Origin: Diadema setosum
Taxonomy: Eukaryota; Echinodermata; Echinoidea; Diadematoida; Diadematidae
Direction of reading: 5' to 3'
Assembly (NCBI GenBank): GCA_033980235.1
Contig: CM067072.1
Location: 30,975,759-31,039,758 of the forward strand
Length of the DNA: 64,000 nucleotides
The stretch's first letter is position 1, and each line of letters starts with the position of its first letter. Positions 39,701 to 45,571 of this stretch are shown here, piece after piece. Below the pieces are notes generated by a model. That model was given only the letters and a program-made list of their open reading frames with translations. It ran no database searches and had not been told where the DNA came from. The translations under genes were made by a program, and so were the position numbers.

Positions 39701-42700
39701 CCTCAGCTGCAATTTTCTGGTAAAATTTCCAGGATTCATCAGCTTAAAAACAAAAAACAAAAACAAAAAATTAACCACATTTTTCTGGTGCCAGAAAAAA
39801 GTGTGTGTGGGGAGGGGGGAGTGCCCAAGTGGTGAGACCCTTTGTATTCCTATGTATTATATAAAAAAAATACTTGTATGTCATACATATTTTGTATGTA
39901 TATATATATTTTTTTCCTTCTTCTTCTTTTTAAAGGGGTGGTACCACATGCTTTTGTGTTCTGGTTTACAATCTGCAGGTACAGTGTGCATGCATCTATG
40001 AGGAACACGTTTGGCATCTTGGGTTTCACCATCTCAGTTACCACTCAAGCAAACAAATTCAGGTAATGTGTTTTGACATCACCAGTGTGCATGCTTCAGT
40101 GATTTGACTATAAAAAAAAAATCGCATTATATTACATTCAGAGGAAGAAAAGAGTCTTTACCGCATTGTGCGACGGTCCAGTGAAAACCTAGTGGCTGCT
40201 GTGTACAATTGCACAATGTATACAAAAAAATTCCCTGGCAGGAGAGATTGTGCCCTTTGGTGGGGCATTTTGTCCTCATTGCCTAGCCCCTTCTCCTTCC
40301 AAGATAGGGACCACAATCAACTTGCTGATTGTTTTCTTACTTTCATGGAGGTCCAAATTGCAGCTTGACTTCAAAGGATTCTTGTAGTTGCAGAAATAAT
40401 CAAACCAATAATCTAACTGATGAATTGATGATTAATAAGAATATATGAATGAGATATATGTGTATTAAAAAAAGGCAGATGTTCAAAAACTACCATAAAT
40501 GCAACAATTTTTGCAGTGCATTAATTTTCGCGCATGTTGCTCTACTTTTGGCTAGCGCGAATTCTAAAACCCGTGAATATATCTTCATAATTTTCTCTGC
40601 ACATTTTGAATGGGTTGACAATCGTGCAGTGCTAATTCAAGAACCTGTGAATATGTCTTTGAGCCGCTCAACACGAAATATTAATCGCGCAAAAATATAG
40701 ACATTTACAGTATTCCTGGACTGAGGCCCTGTGACACAAATGTGTCAATGGTGTTGGCATCGACTGCCTCCTGGGGTAGTCCGTTGTAGTCTTTGATGTG
40801 TCTTGGCAGAAAAGGAATTTCGACGATAGAGAGTTCTACTTGGTGGGACCAGGTATTGATGGTTGGGAGTTCTTCATTGACGTGGAGGGAGTAGTTGGAG
40901 TTATTCCTTGATCATATCAATTCTGGAAAACCGAAAATATTCATGGCATAAAATTTTCGCCAGTTGGAGCTTACAGCCTTTTTCGCCGCACAAAATTTTC
41001 TCAAATTGTCACTGGCAATCATTGTATATAGTGTTAGTAGACAAGAACTTTTCTGTGCATTTTATTTTTGCGAATTGTGGCTCGCAAAATTTTGCGAAAA
41101 TTTGATGCATGTGAAAATTTTGGGTTTTACAATATGTGCAAGATTACGTGTTATCTTGTACAGCATATGCTATGTTTGTAGGTATGCAGTTCATCCTGTG
41201 GTCCATGCTAACAAGCATTTGGTGCTTCTATAGCTGCCCCATAAGACAAATAAAAATTCCATTATTATCTCGTCCCCACAGTGCCAGCTCTGTAGACCAG
41301 CGCATGGACGGCTTCCTGGAGACGTTCAGCGACCAGCTGGTGTCGATGTCGGAGGAAGACTTCGGCACTCAGGTGGACGGGCTGATCAACATCCTCCTCA
41401 GCGAGGATGTCTCCCTCTATGAGGAGGCGGACAGGAACTGGGGCTACGTCATCAACCAGGAGTACACTTTTGACCGCATCCATCGCAAGGTAGGAGCAAG
41501 GACTAATCATCCACTATAATCTCATGGCCAACTGGATCTTGTCTGAAAGTGAGAGAATATCATTGTAGAGGGACGAAGATGTGCTCCGGCTGATTTTTTT
41601 TTAAATCAGTTGTCACCCTCTTTCAAATACATGTGTACGGAAGGCGACATGTGAAGAAAAAAAAAATCTTGTCATAGTACATCTTCACCCATTTCCATTA
41701 ATATCTTCTTGCTTTCATTCAACAAGCCTTGTCTATCTTGGACTATTTAAAATGATAATGTCGGAATTTCAGAACCTGGGCTTTTGTTCCAAGTTTATTC
41801 TGTCACTGCTGACAACTATGGATTGCCTGGTGGTAGTTTTGCTGCCAGGAAAGAAGTAGAAAACAGATTTGTGATTTGATTCCCAGTGGTTTCTTTTTTC
41901 CAACATGTTTGTTGAAGTGAAGATCAACAATTGCAATCTTACAGATACATTGGATCTTGCCCTTTGTAAACCCCATGGCCCAAATTCACAAAGAAAGCTT
42001 AAATCAAGACATGGTTTTAATGGGTCTAGGGCAATTACCCCCTGGGCAATTACCCTGGACCCTTCCCCTAGCCCTAATCCTAATCCTAATCCTAATCCTG
42101 AACCTAATCCTAACTATAACCCAAACTCCTAACCCTAACCCTAACCCTAACCCTAACCCTAATCTTAACTCTAACCTTACCACTAACTAGTATTTAGGCG
42201 GGGGGTAATTGCCCTCTGGGGGTCCATGGACTACCTGCTTCAATATGTAAAGGACACAAACCAGTATTTCACAATTTGATATTCTTCCCTTTTATCTCTA
42301 TGCCACTACCTACATTAATTATCCCAAGGTATGATGTTTGTAGAGGTCACAAACGACTGCAAGGGAGAACTCCACACGCATACATGTACCATCGATATAC
42401 TCAATACGCTATTGTTCTATTCCGATACCACCGTCATATTCAACGCCATCCTTAGTTCTATATCTATATTCTTTCTCTTCTTCTACACTTATCTGCATTT
42501 TTCTCTCAGGTTAGCATTATCAATGGCACGTGACCGACGGTAACGCTTCTTTTAATTGTGATCCATTTTTACATCCCATGCATGTAACCTTGGTAACGGG
42601 CTGACCCTATGTCAGAGAGAGGAGCTCAGCACCCTCCACCCCCCTAGCTGTCTGTCTTCTCGTTCTGTCTTCACCCTTTTCGCTATTCTTCTATCAACAC

Positions 42701-45414
42701 TTCTCTTCCACGATGTCTCTGCCTACTAGGCTAATAATAATTAACACCTAGGCCGATAAGACAACTAGAGGCGCCTGACCCCGGGAAAGGCCAAGACATC
42801 ACCGGCGTCGGCGGGCGGGTCCTACACCTGCTTTGCCGACGGGAACGGCGTAACCCTGCATTTCTCTCGATGCAGGAGTAGGCAGATGACATCATTTCCG
42901 GAACCCTGTCCCCTTCCTTCCGATGTATATATATCATTGTAAATATAAAAATAAATGTAATTTGGTTTTTGTAAATAATTCAAAGTATTTTAGATTTTTA
43001 CAATTAAATTTCAGGCATATCTGAATAATTATATTTTTTGGAGCAAATTGCCCACCCGGCAGAGAGCTCCACAATTTAAAACAACAACAACAACCTCTGG
43101 GGGTAATTGCCCGGATACGGGTTTTAATTAAGTCCACAGACTAAAACGAGTTTGAAATTGACATACTATGGGATATCTTTCATGTGCATGTGTTATCCCA
43201 TATGATTACCAAAGCTCGCTTTATTCTATTTTCATATTGTTTTTGTTTCATATAATCAAAGTGAAAGAACCAAAACCTTGAAGCTACTAAAATGTAATAA
43301 AAATACCGCAAACTGACCTCCGCCCCACCCCTGGCATTTTAGGTGCCATGCCAACTCTGAAAGAATGAAATTTTACTGCAGTGTAGTGGAAAATAAAGGA
43401 GAATAGCTAATGTCAGAGAAGAACTAGACAGACACATACACAAACAAAATTAGATCATCTGTTGCAAAGATATCTGTCTCTGCACACACTTCAGGTCAGT
43501 TGACTCATCCTGGCATTAGTCTTATCTTCATTCATGAATCTTCTCTTTTTGTTGTTGCTGTTGATATCTATTCGTTTATCCATCTCACTATCTCCTGTCC
43601 ATTCCTCATCACTAGGTGGACGTCTTACGATCAATCAAGTTGGATGACGTGCGGGACTATCTCAGGGACCACTCCCCCAGCGGCTCCAAATTCCGCAAAC
43701 TCAGTGTCCAGGTACGTGGCCCCACTGTTATCAGATGTTACACCATTCAGCAACCTTCAGTCTTTCTTAGCAAGATATGGAGATAATGCTTGGGTAGTCA
43801 TGTCTCACTTAACCCTAAAAAGACTGGGCTATTTTGGTAGCTCGAAAGACTGGGGGGGGGCCTAAAGGGCCCCCCCTTAAGATCTCGGCCGTGGATCGCG
43901 CGATCGCCGCGGAAATTTGCACAATGGTAGTGTGCGATGTAATCTACAAGATCGTATATTTAAATTTTACAAAACAGTCTTCTTTTATTGTATTTTGATT
44001 AATTATGCTAATTTATGCAAGAAATCAGACTCTTTGATCTAAATCAGTAAATAAAGCTCGAAAAGTGCTCATTTTTGGTCTAATTATTCTTTGTGGCATT
44101 CTTAGCAAATGCACTTGAAAAAAAATTCGGTATCAAAATTAATTTCTTATTTATTTTGTTGTTTTATGAATTTCTTATGTATTTCTTTGTTTTTTCGACC
44201 TTTTGTTTTTCTTGTTTTTTTTTTACAAAATTTGTGGCAGACCCTTTTTGAAGTATAATACTCCTAAAACAAATTAATTTTAGCCATTGAGAGTAAAAAT
44301 AAGCATATTTACATGAACCATGTGAAAAAACTCAATTTGCATTGACTTTGTACGCAAAATCACATTTTTGAGCCATTTTCGGCCTCACGTGCATGTAGAA
44401 AAAGTTATGTAACTTCAGAACCGTACCCCCGGGCGTCACAAATTTGGTGTCAAAATGTGCGGGAAACTCGAAAGAAAAATGTCATAGAGCATCGCGGCGA
44501 GAGCATTGCGCGTTGCCGAGTAATCGCGCGAAATGTCGAGGGGGGGGCCTTTTAGGCCCCCCCCAGTCTTTTTAGGGTTAAAGCGCATTTCCACTCCGTA
44601 TTCAAATTGACTGCAATGGAACCTCCAAAAATGCTCAAATATAACAAAACACTCTTTTAAAGGGGTGATTCTGCATGTCCCAACTCTTTATATTTCTTTT
44701 TTTTTTTGTACCCTAGTGTATTGAGAAACCTATATATATAACAAGGTAATTGTCATGGCTTTTTAATAGATTCTCATTAAAACCCAGTAATATGAGGGAA
44801 ATGGAATCGAAGAAAATGTCATCAAATTCACATGTAAGACAAGTCATAGTAAGTTTATATTACTGTACAAGTGTAAAACACAATATTTTTGCGGAACAAA
44901 ATTTTCGCGAATGGGAACCGACGGCCTTATTCGAAGCGTGAAATTTTTGTGAGTTGCTTCTAACATTCCATTCATATAGTGTAGAAAAGATCTTTAGCAT
45001 GCATTTTACTCGGCTCTCACAAAATTTGTGAAATTGAAATGCACACAAACATTCCTTGTTTTACAGTATCACATGTATAACCACCTGCCATAAAAAGATA
45101 TTAGTTGACAAGTGGTTCAATATTCCCCACTGGCTTCCTTTCATTAGGTCATTGGATACGGTGAATGTGAGAAGAACAATCTGCCGCAGAAGACGAGCAC
45201 TGAGAACGGCCCAAGTGACATCACAGACACGCCGGCCAATCAGGACGGAGATGAGGTAGATGCACCAATGGGGATGCAGGATGACACAAAATCCAAACAG
45301 TCAGCGTCAAGGATTGTTCCATTGGAGGAGGGGGTGTCAGGGTCGTGCATAGCAGACATAATGACGTTCAAGAAAGAGCTGATGCTGTACCCAGTCACAA
45401 AAATTGATTCTTGA
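1994..45414 (+). CDS. NRDC: nardilysin (M16 family zinc metalloendopeptidase), whole coding span, 27 exons
   Basis: Nardilysin cleaves peptides on the N-terminal side of arginine in dibasic sites and also acts as a non-catalytic enhancer of membrane-protein shedding. Joining the 27 exons listed separately gives 3705 nt with one open frame, close to the size of vertebrate nardilysins (about 1150-1220 residues). Diagnostic features in order are: KSPNDKKEYR then IKLKNGL, as in other nardilysins; a long Glu/Asp-rich insertion that distinguishes nardilysin from insulysin; the zinc motif HFLEH at residues 293-297 followed by MVFMGSEKYPDE and HGGSDNAST; EAVDSE with Glu374, 77 residues after His297 as in insulysin; GHPMAKF-WGN; YSSHYMTLVVQS; LGHEGKGS; the SWFGTEYS and FFEGLVQGN segments; and an end at LYPVTKIDS. 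Residue numbers assume the first in-frame ATG. ATGs at 2291 and 2309 are alternatives. No frameshift or premature stop was found in any exon. Introns total about 40 kb and are rich in mobile elements. Confidence 0.95.
3208..3616 (+). CDS. NRDC: NRDC exon 2, acidic domain
   Basis: Starts after TTTTCCATCTAG and ends before GTAAAG in phase 0. It reads VIKLKNGLTALLVSDVAGED, then several runs of Glu and Asp between about 3292 and 3580, and closes with a basic tail (KTKKAPKKQAKL). The acidic insertion is the hallmark of nardilysin and is reported to mediate regulation by polyamines and partner binding. Confidence 0.93.
4197..4278 (+). CDS. NRDC: NRDC exon 3, zinc-binding motif
   Basis: Begins after TTTGCAG with AAAALCVGIGSFSDPDDIPG and ends with LAHFLEH plus one base. 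The two histidines and the glutamate of HFLEH supply two zinc ligands and the catalytic base of M16 peptidases. Donor is GTAAGA. Confidence 0.95.
4778..4878 (+). CDS. NRDC: NRDC exon 4
   Basis: Follows a TTTTTCAG acceptor, completes the Met after HFLEH, and reads VFMGSEKYPDENSFDVFVRQ then HGGSDNASTSFDK. Donor is GTAAGT. This is the most conserved M16 block after the zinc motif. Confidence 0.95.
5637..5763 (+). CDS. NRDC: NRDC exon 5, third zinc ligand region
   Basis: Reads TVFQFEVQKKHFREGLIRFA, then QFFTAPLLKEDSTDRELEAVDS plus one base. The first base of the Glu374 codon lies here and the rest in exon 6, so the third zinc ligand is encoded across the junction. Confidence 0.95.
5962..10641. 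mobile_element. non-autonomous hAT-like element enclosing a satellite array
   Basis: The left end reads CAGGGCTGCACACT and the right end its inverted complement AGTGTGCAGCCCTG, a 14-bp perfect terminal inverted repeat starting CAGGG as in hAT elements. Flanking sequences are GCCTAAAA on the left and GCCTAAAA on the right if the final G is counted in the duplication, matching the 8-bp target duplications of hAT. Both subterminal regions carry several copies of an ACCGGTCCGA / TCGGACCGGT motif in both orientations, the kind of site a transposase could bind. No transposase ORF is present. The interior is the tandem array at 6370-9960. Confidence 0.75.
6370..9960. repeat. tandem satellite array, unit about 190-195 bp, about 18-19 copies
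   Basis: Each unit carries the landmarks GATGCACGCGCCAAAAGGG, TCCTTTATTTTT, CCCGATAA, a CGTTCTTAAAAG block, CACGGCCGAATTCATGAT, TTTTTGCGCCTATTTCTACC and a closing TTCGGCTGTAATC. Divergence is lowest between about 6790 and 8150 and rises toward both edges, as expected if unequal exchange acts at the centre. Short ORFs of about 67 codons recur in each unit but all stop within it and look non-coding. Confidence 0.93.
10889..10984 (+). CDS. NRDC: NRDC exon 6
   Basis: Starts after CCTCACACAG and reads (E)FQMSHQNDYHRRQQ, then GHPMAKFTWG. The donor is GTGAGT. This corresponds to the EYQLARPSDANR..GHPMGKFFWGN region of vertebrate nardilysin, with a shorter variable middle. Confidence 0.93.
11112..11324. 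mobile_element. 30-bp inverted-repeat element enclosing a tRNA-like sequence
   Basis: The segments 11112-11141 and 11295-11324 are inverted copies that differ at two positions (core AAAAATGAGCAAAGAGAATG / CATTTTCTTTGCTCATTTTT). The interior holds the tRNA-like sequence at 11137-11208 and a short GT repeat. Confidence 0.6.
11137..11208 (-). tRNA. tRNA-Val(AAC)-like pseudogene or SINE head
   Basis: The - strand folds as a cloverleaf: D stem GCTC/GAGC, anticodon stem CCGGG/TCTGG with two G-T pairs, loop CTAACAA giving anticodon AAC, variable loop AGGTC, and T arm TCGGG-TTTGAAT-CCCAT. The acceptor stem has two mismatches and the T stem two. A and B box promoters are recognisable (TAGCTCAGTTGATAGAG, GGTTTGAATCC). 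The mismatches and the inverted-repeat setting argue for a tRNA-derived repeat and not a working gene. Confidence 0.5.
12005..12127 (+). CDS. NRDC: NRDC exon 7
   Basis: Follows CACCAACAG and reads (G)NSKSLKVDPAANDINVHQR, then LKEFRLRVYSSHYMTLVVQS. The YSSHYM-L-V segment is typical of the M16 core. It ends in phase 1 before GTAAAC. Confidence 0.95.
12894..12951 (+). CDS. NRDC: NRDC exon 8
   Basis: Starts after GCTATCACAG and reads (E)SLDNLEEWVREAFSDVPH, matching the TLDTLEKWVTEIFSQIPN block of nardilysin. It ends in phase 2 before GTAAGG. Confidence 0.93.
13591..13664 (+). CDS. NRDC: NRDC exon 9
   Basis: Starts after TGTGTACCAG and reads NGLNQPSFVDHGQPF, then MKEEFCKLYK, aligning with the NNGL-P-F..FNKLYR segment. 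It ends in phase 1 before GTATGC. Confidence 0.93.
14679..14748 (+). CDS. NRDC: NRDC exon 10
   Basis: Starts after TCTTCCCAG and reads VVPVEDLHQLDILWSLPSLQ then KHYR, matching the VVPIRKIHAL-I-W-LPPQ..HYR block. It ends in phase 2 before GTACAG. Confidence 0.94.
15201..15408. mobile_element. CTGTAAAAC..GTTTTACAG MITE, copy 1 (intron 10)
   Basis: A 208-bp element with CTGTAAAAC at the left and GTTTTACAG at the right, flanked by TA on both sides. The interior has CGCGGCATGA-ATTTTTG and AATTGGAGCCGACAGC blocks shared with the copies near 44.9 kb. Fold-back, non-coding, TA target site as in Tc1/mariner-type MITEs. Confidence 0.75.
15781..15858 (+). CDS. NRDC: NRDC exon 11
   Basis: Follows ACCAAATCTAG and reads CKPLHYLGWLLGHEGKGS then IMALLKK. 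LGHEGKGS is a strongly conserved M16 motif. It ends in phase 2 before GTCAGC, a weaker donor. Confidence 0.94.
16517..16637 (+). CDS. NRDC: NRDC exon 12
   Basis: Starts after TGACTGCAG and reads ALALRLYCGNSETSTEHNET then YAAFSFNIVLSDEGLKRVDE. It aligns with ALALFGGNGE-G-EQN-TY-VFSISI-LTDEG. It ends in phase 0 before GTGTGA, a non-ideal donor. Confidence 0.92.
17419..17446. repeat. poly-T tract in intron 12
   Basis: An uninterrupted T run of about 28 bp. No retroposon body is recognisable beside it. Confidence 0.9.
17521..17613. mobile_element. 93-bp palindromic TTAA element, copy 1
   Basis: Begins TTAACCTGTTGAGGACGG and ends CTCATCCTCAACGGGTTAA, with an internal GCCCGAGTATACTCGGG palindrome and CATTTCCC/TTTCCCATAGAC core. 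The same sequence recurs at 32995-33077 and, inverted, near 36802-36893. Confidence 0.8.
17797..17855 (+). CDS. NRDC: NRDC exon 13
   Basis: Starts after TTATTATGCAG and reads VLLIIFQYIKMLQKEGPQK, matching VAYTVFQYLKMLQKLGPEKR. It ends in phase 2 before GTGACT. Confidence 0.93.
17961..18175. repeat. GATGGTTATGATGGTGGTGGT minisatellite (intron 13)
   Basis: Imperfect tandem repetition of a GAT/GGT-rich unit of about 27-30 bp. Apparent long ORFs on both strands here are low-complexity His, Ile or Met/Val runs and are not genes. Confidence 0.93.
18556..18610 (+). CDS. NRDC: NRDC exon 14
   Basis: Starts after CTCTTTGCAG and reads IFDEIKTIDDNIFRFFSE, matching RIFEEIRKIEDNEFHYQE. It ends in phase 0 before GTTTGT and precedes the largest intron of the gene. 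Confidence 0.92.
19838..19918. repeat. (CA)n microsatellite
   Basis: About 80 bp of CA dinucleotides with a few interruptions. Confidence 0.95.
21650..22465. repeat. TGACCTTTGACC-rich interspersed element
   Basis: Blocks of TGACCTTTGACC and variants recur at about 21672, 21786, 21918, 22063 and 22248, separated by AT-rich segments that themselves repeat (GAGATATGGAG, AAATTTCA, CATGAAGATACCTT). It ends in a GGACGGACGTACGGACGG run and CCGGCCACTTCGTTGGCGGAG. This looks like an interspersed repeat with a simple-repeat tail, not a gene. Confidence 0.75.
22507..22535. repeat. poly-G tract
   Basis: About 29 consecutive G residues. It is a potential quadruplex former and also a place where assembly length may be unreliable. 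Confidence 0.9.
22540..24390. other. intron 14 stretch with no recognised feature
   Basis: AT-rich sequence after the poly-G tract. I see no repeat family, tandem structure or exon that I can support. Confidence 0.5.
24395..24570. repeat. GTCGNCGGAGCA minisatellite remnant
   Basis: Degenerate repetition of a GGAGCA..GTCG unit (for example CGGAGCAATCATTGTCG, CGGAGCAGATGTCG, CGGAGCACATTCTCG, CGGAGCGAATTAATGTC), about 15-21 bp per unit. Confidence 0.65.
25157..26300. mobile_element. degenerate pogo-like element with TTCGTTATTCCGAA arms
   Basis: The left end TGCACTCCCGTTACAACGAAC and the right-end block GGTTATAACGAAACTTCG followed by AAAACTGCC match the small pogo-like MITE at 38083. The left half is rich in TTCGTTATTCCGAA-type motifs and the right half in the inverse TTCGGAATNACGAACC, around a low-complexity centre near 25730-25800. 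The final terminal repeat appears lost. No ORF of note. Confidence 0.55.
26750..30120. repeat. imperfect tandem array, unit about 600-690 bp, about 5 copies
   Basis: A marker CATATAGGCCCTACTAA recurs near 27044, 27731, 28331, 28941 and (degenerate) 29854. Around each lie AAATCACCTG-CNAACAACAAACATGTCC, TTTCGGAATACGTCTTTCT, GCAACGTTGACCGTGTAGAT, ACAGCTCATTTATCGACAGAAT and GGCGAGAGAAT..ACATGGCAATTGAACA blocks in the same order. Units vary because of poly-A and indels. Confidence 0.7.
27896..27967. repeat. dispersed repeat shared with intron 19
   Basis: GATGTAGGGCAATTTGTCAA followed by GCAATGAAAACATCTCGACGG recurs at 36270-36355, where the first part is inverted. It is inserted within one unit of the 600-bp array. 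Confidence 0.6.
31801..31905 (+). CDS. NRDC: NRDC exon 15
   Basis: Starts after TCCTCCTTTGAAG and reads IDPIENVEGLSEQMQMYPLE then EYITGPLIQTEYNEQ, matching TDPVEYVENMCENMQLYPLQD-LTG. Phase 0 at both ends; donor GTGAGA. Confidence 0.94.
32580..32736 (+). CDS. NRDC: NRDC exon 16
   Basis: Starts after TCCTTGTCAG and reads LIRECTDSLSVDSVNICLSS, then TESWFGTEYSVHPIPEKW. WFGTxYS is conserved in nardilysin and insulysin. It ends in phase 1 before GTGAGT. Confidence 0.94.
32995..33077. mobile_element. palindromic TTAA element, copy 2
   Basis: TTAACCTGTTGAGGACAGGC..CTCGTCTTCAACAGGTTAA, about 80 percent alike to the copy at 17521 by eye. Confidence 0.75.
33354..33404 (+). CDS. NRDC: NRDC exon 17
   Basis: A 51-nt exon after TTGATTCCAG reading DADLNPALHLPTPNRFI, matching F-LNPDLHLPAENKYIA. 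It ends in phase 1 before GTGAGT. Confidence 0.93.
33531..33686. mobile_element. CTGTAAAAC..GTTTTACAG MITE, copy 2 (intron 17)
   Basis: Diverged copy with CATAAAACC at the left and CAGTTTTACAG at the right and the shared AATGCATTGAATG and CGCAAAAGTTTCATG blocks. Confidence 0.65.
33697..33764. repeat. (TCTG)n microsatellite
   Basis: Tandem TCTG tetranucleotides with minor interruptions, followed by a short (GA)n. Confidence 0.95.
34119..34325. mobile_element. CTGTAAAAC..GTTTTACAG MITE, copy 3 (intron 17)
   Basis: Left end GATAAAACCAG, right end TGGTTTTACAGTA. It ends only about 34 bp before the exon 18 start, so its TTTTACAG terminus lies beside the true acceptor. Confidence 0.65.
34360..34479 (+). 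CDS. NRDC: NRDC exon 18
   Basis: Starts after GATTCACAG and reads ATKFDLKGADRPDTDYPSCI then LQTEYSRLWYRRDTKFKTPR, matching ATDFTLK..YP-KI..LWYKKDNKFKIPK. It ends in phase 1 before GTAAGG. Confidence 0.94.
35350..35552 (+). CDS. NRDC: NRDC exon 19
   Basis: Starts after ATCACTTATAG and reads ASMCFHLMTPLVNQSPHHAV, then FDLFVNLLEHQLTETAYEAE and GLEIKLYGFDQKLP. The AYEAxxAxLxY segment is typical of the C-terminal half of M16C peptidases. GC content is visibly higher than in the flanking introns. Confidence 0.95.
36538..36665 (+). CDS. NRDC: NRDC exon 20
   Basis: Starts after GTCTCCTCCAG and reads LLFETIVDAIIGFSFSEDMF then AAVKENLKNSYHNFILKPAK. It aligns with LLFQLIIDYLAEF..KKTYFNILIKPE. It ends in phase 2 before GTATGA. 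Confidence 0.94.
36802..36893. mobile_element. palindromic TTAA element, copy 3 (inverted)
   Basis: Diverged copy in reverse orientation: CCCAAGTATACTGGGGCAGG, TGTCTATGGGAAATG and GTCCTCAATGGATTAA. Confidence 0.65.
37619..37778 (+). CDS. NRDC: NRDC exon 21
   Basis: Starts after CTATTGTCAG and reads DLRLAILQEVKWTAMDKDQV, then SRLFFEGLVQGNCTAK. FVEGLVQGN is a signature of nardilysin and insulysin. Phase 0 end before GTGACT. Confidence 0.95.
38083..38250. mobile_element. pogo-like MITE, 168 bp
   Basis: Begins CAGTGCACTCCCGTTATAAC and ends GTTATAACGGGAATCCACTG, about 20-bp terminal inverted repeats, flanked by TA on both sides as for Tc1/mariner/pogo. Internal GGTTATAACGAAG / TTCGATATAATGAAAG subterminal repeats. 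Non-coding. Confidence 0.85.
38366..38584 (+). CDS. NRDC: NRDC exon 22
   Basis: Starts after TTCACTCTTTAG and reads EVLSLEEYLREKLSFSPIPE, then YRVVRLPEGCQTLRWRAFNP and SDANSVVTNYFQASPGTYQS. Matches VVELPSG..KVRALNKGDANSEVTVYYQ. Phase 0 at both ends. Confidence 0.95.
38655..38735. repeat. interstitial TTAGGG-like tract (intron 22)
   Basis: Several degenerate GGGTTAGGGTTA motifs. Confidence 0.7.
39391..39443 (+). CDS. NRDC: NRDC exon 23
   Basis: Starts after CCGCACGTCAG and reads TIMEEPCFDILRTQEQLG, matching MEEPCFDFLRTKQTLGY. It ends in phase 2 before GTAAGC. Confidence 0.94.
39540..39835. repeat. dispersed repeat with internal 70-80 bp duplications
   Basis: The block CTGGGTTTCATCAACTGACAA followed by a poly-A run and GGCCCTCAGCTGCAATTTTC is repeated three times with decay. 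A relative of this repeat lies at 56150-56485. Confidence 0.65.
39979..40062 (+). CDS. NRDC: NRDC exon 24
   Basis: Starts after ACAATCTGCAG and reads YSVHASMRNTFGILGFTISV then TTQANKF, matching GYHVYPTCRNTSGILGFSVTVGTQATKY. It ends in phase 2 before GTAATG. Confidence 0.95.
40925..41132. mobile_element. CTGTAAAAC..GTTTTACAG MITE, copy 4 (intron 24)
   Basis: Contains GGAAAACCG, GGCATAAAATTTTCGC, GTTGGAGCTTACAGCC and GTGTTAGTAGACAAGAAC blocks in the family order and ends GGGTTTTACAATA. Confidence 0.6.
41282..41489 (+). CDS. NRDC: NRDC exon 25
   Basis: Starts after TCCCCACAG and reads SASSVDQRMDGFLETFSDQL, then EEADRNWGYVINQEYTFDRI. EEVDRNWxEVxxQxYxFDR is conserved in nardilysin. The exon is GC-rich. 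Phase 0 end before GTAGGA. Confidence 0.95.
42028..42225. repeat. element with interstitial telomere-like (CCCTAA)n, orientation 1
   Basis: GGGCAATTACCC at the left and GGGGTAATTGCCC at the right bracket a degenerate CCCTAATCCTAA tract with at least five perfect CCCTAA units near 42125-42160. A further GGGGGTAATTGCCC lies at 43095, so the element may extend to there. A reverse-orientation relative lies at 57838-57945. Confidence 0.65.
43616..43711 (+). CDS. NRDC: NRDC exon 26
   Basis: Starts after CTCATCACTAG and reads VDVLRSIKLDDVRDYLRDHS then PSGSKFRKLSVQ, matching K..DLVNWFKAHRGPGSKMLSVHV. Phase 0; donor GTACGT. Confidence 0.94.
43813..44577. mobile_element. TTAA-flanked non-autonomous DNA transposon, 765 bp
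   Basis: Perfect inverted ends: CCCTAAAAAGACTGGG at the left and CCCAGTCTTTTTAGGG at the right, each flanked by TTAA. Just inside each end is a GGGGGGGCCT..AGGCCCCCCC palindrome. TTAA target sites are typical of piggyBac and Kolobok superfamilies. No ORF of transposase size is present. Confidence 0.85.
44863..45066. mobile_element. CTGTAAAAC..GTTTTACAG MITE, copy 5 (intron 26)
   Basis: GTGTAAAACACAATATTTTTG at the left and ACATTCCTTGTTTTACAG at the right, nearly identical in order and sequence to copy 1. It ends about 80 bp before exon 27. Confidence 0.75.
45148..45414 (+). CDS. NRDC: NRDC exon 27 (terminal)
   Basis: Starts after CCTTTCATTAG and reads VIGYGECEKNNLPQKTSTEN, a variable hydrophilic segment, then DIMTFKKELMLYPVTKIDS and TGA. 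The VVGYG and the final LxPxxKI match the end of vertebrate nardilysin. Confidence 0.95.
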   Translation, partial: VIGYGECEKNNLPQKTSTENGPSDITDTPANQDGDEVDAPMGMQDDTKSKQSASRIVPLEEGVSGSCIADIMTFKKELMLYPVTKIDS

Positions 45415-45565
45415 CAATAGTGTAATTAGTACTGCTTAATGGGTTGGGGGGGGGGGGGGATGTAGGTTGGAGGAAAGAAAGTTGGATGTCAAATCAGTGG
45501 TGATTATATGTATCTTGTGTAGATTGTTGTGTATGAGTGGATTAGTAGTAGTAGCTTGAAATTGA

Positions 45566-45571
45566 AATAAA
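45566..45571 (+). terminator. candidate NRDC polyadenylation signal
   Basis: AATAAA about 150 nt after the stop codon, followed by an AT-rich stretch. A second AATAAA occurs near 45764. Confidence 0.5.

Noticed and set aside
42060..42175. True telomere end
   Set aside because: The tract is short and degenerate, with unique intron sequence of NRDC on both sides.
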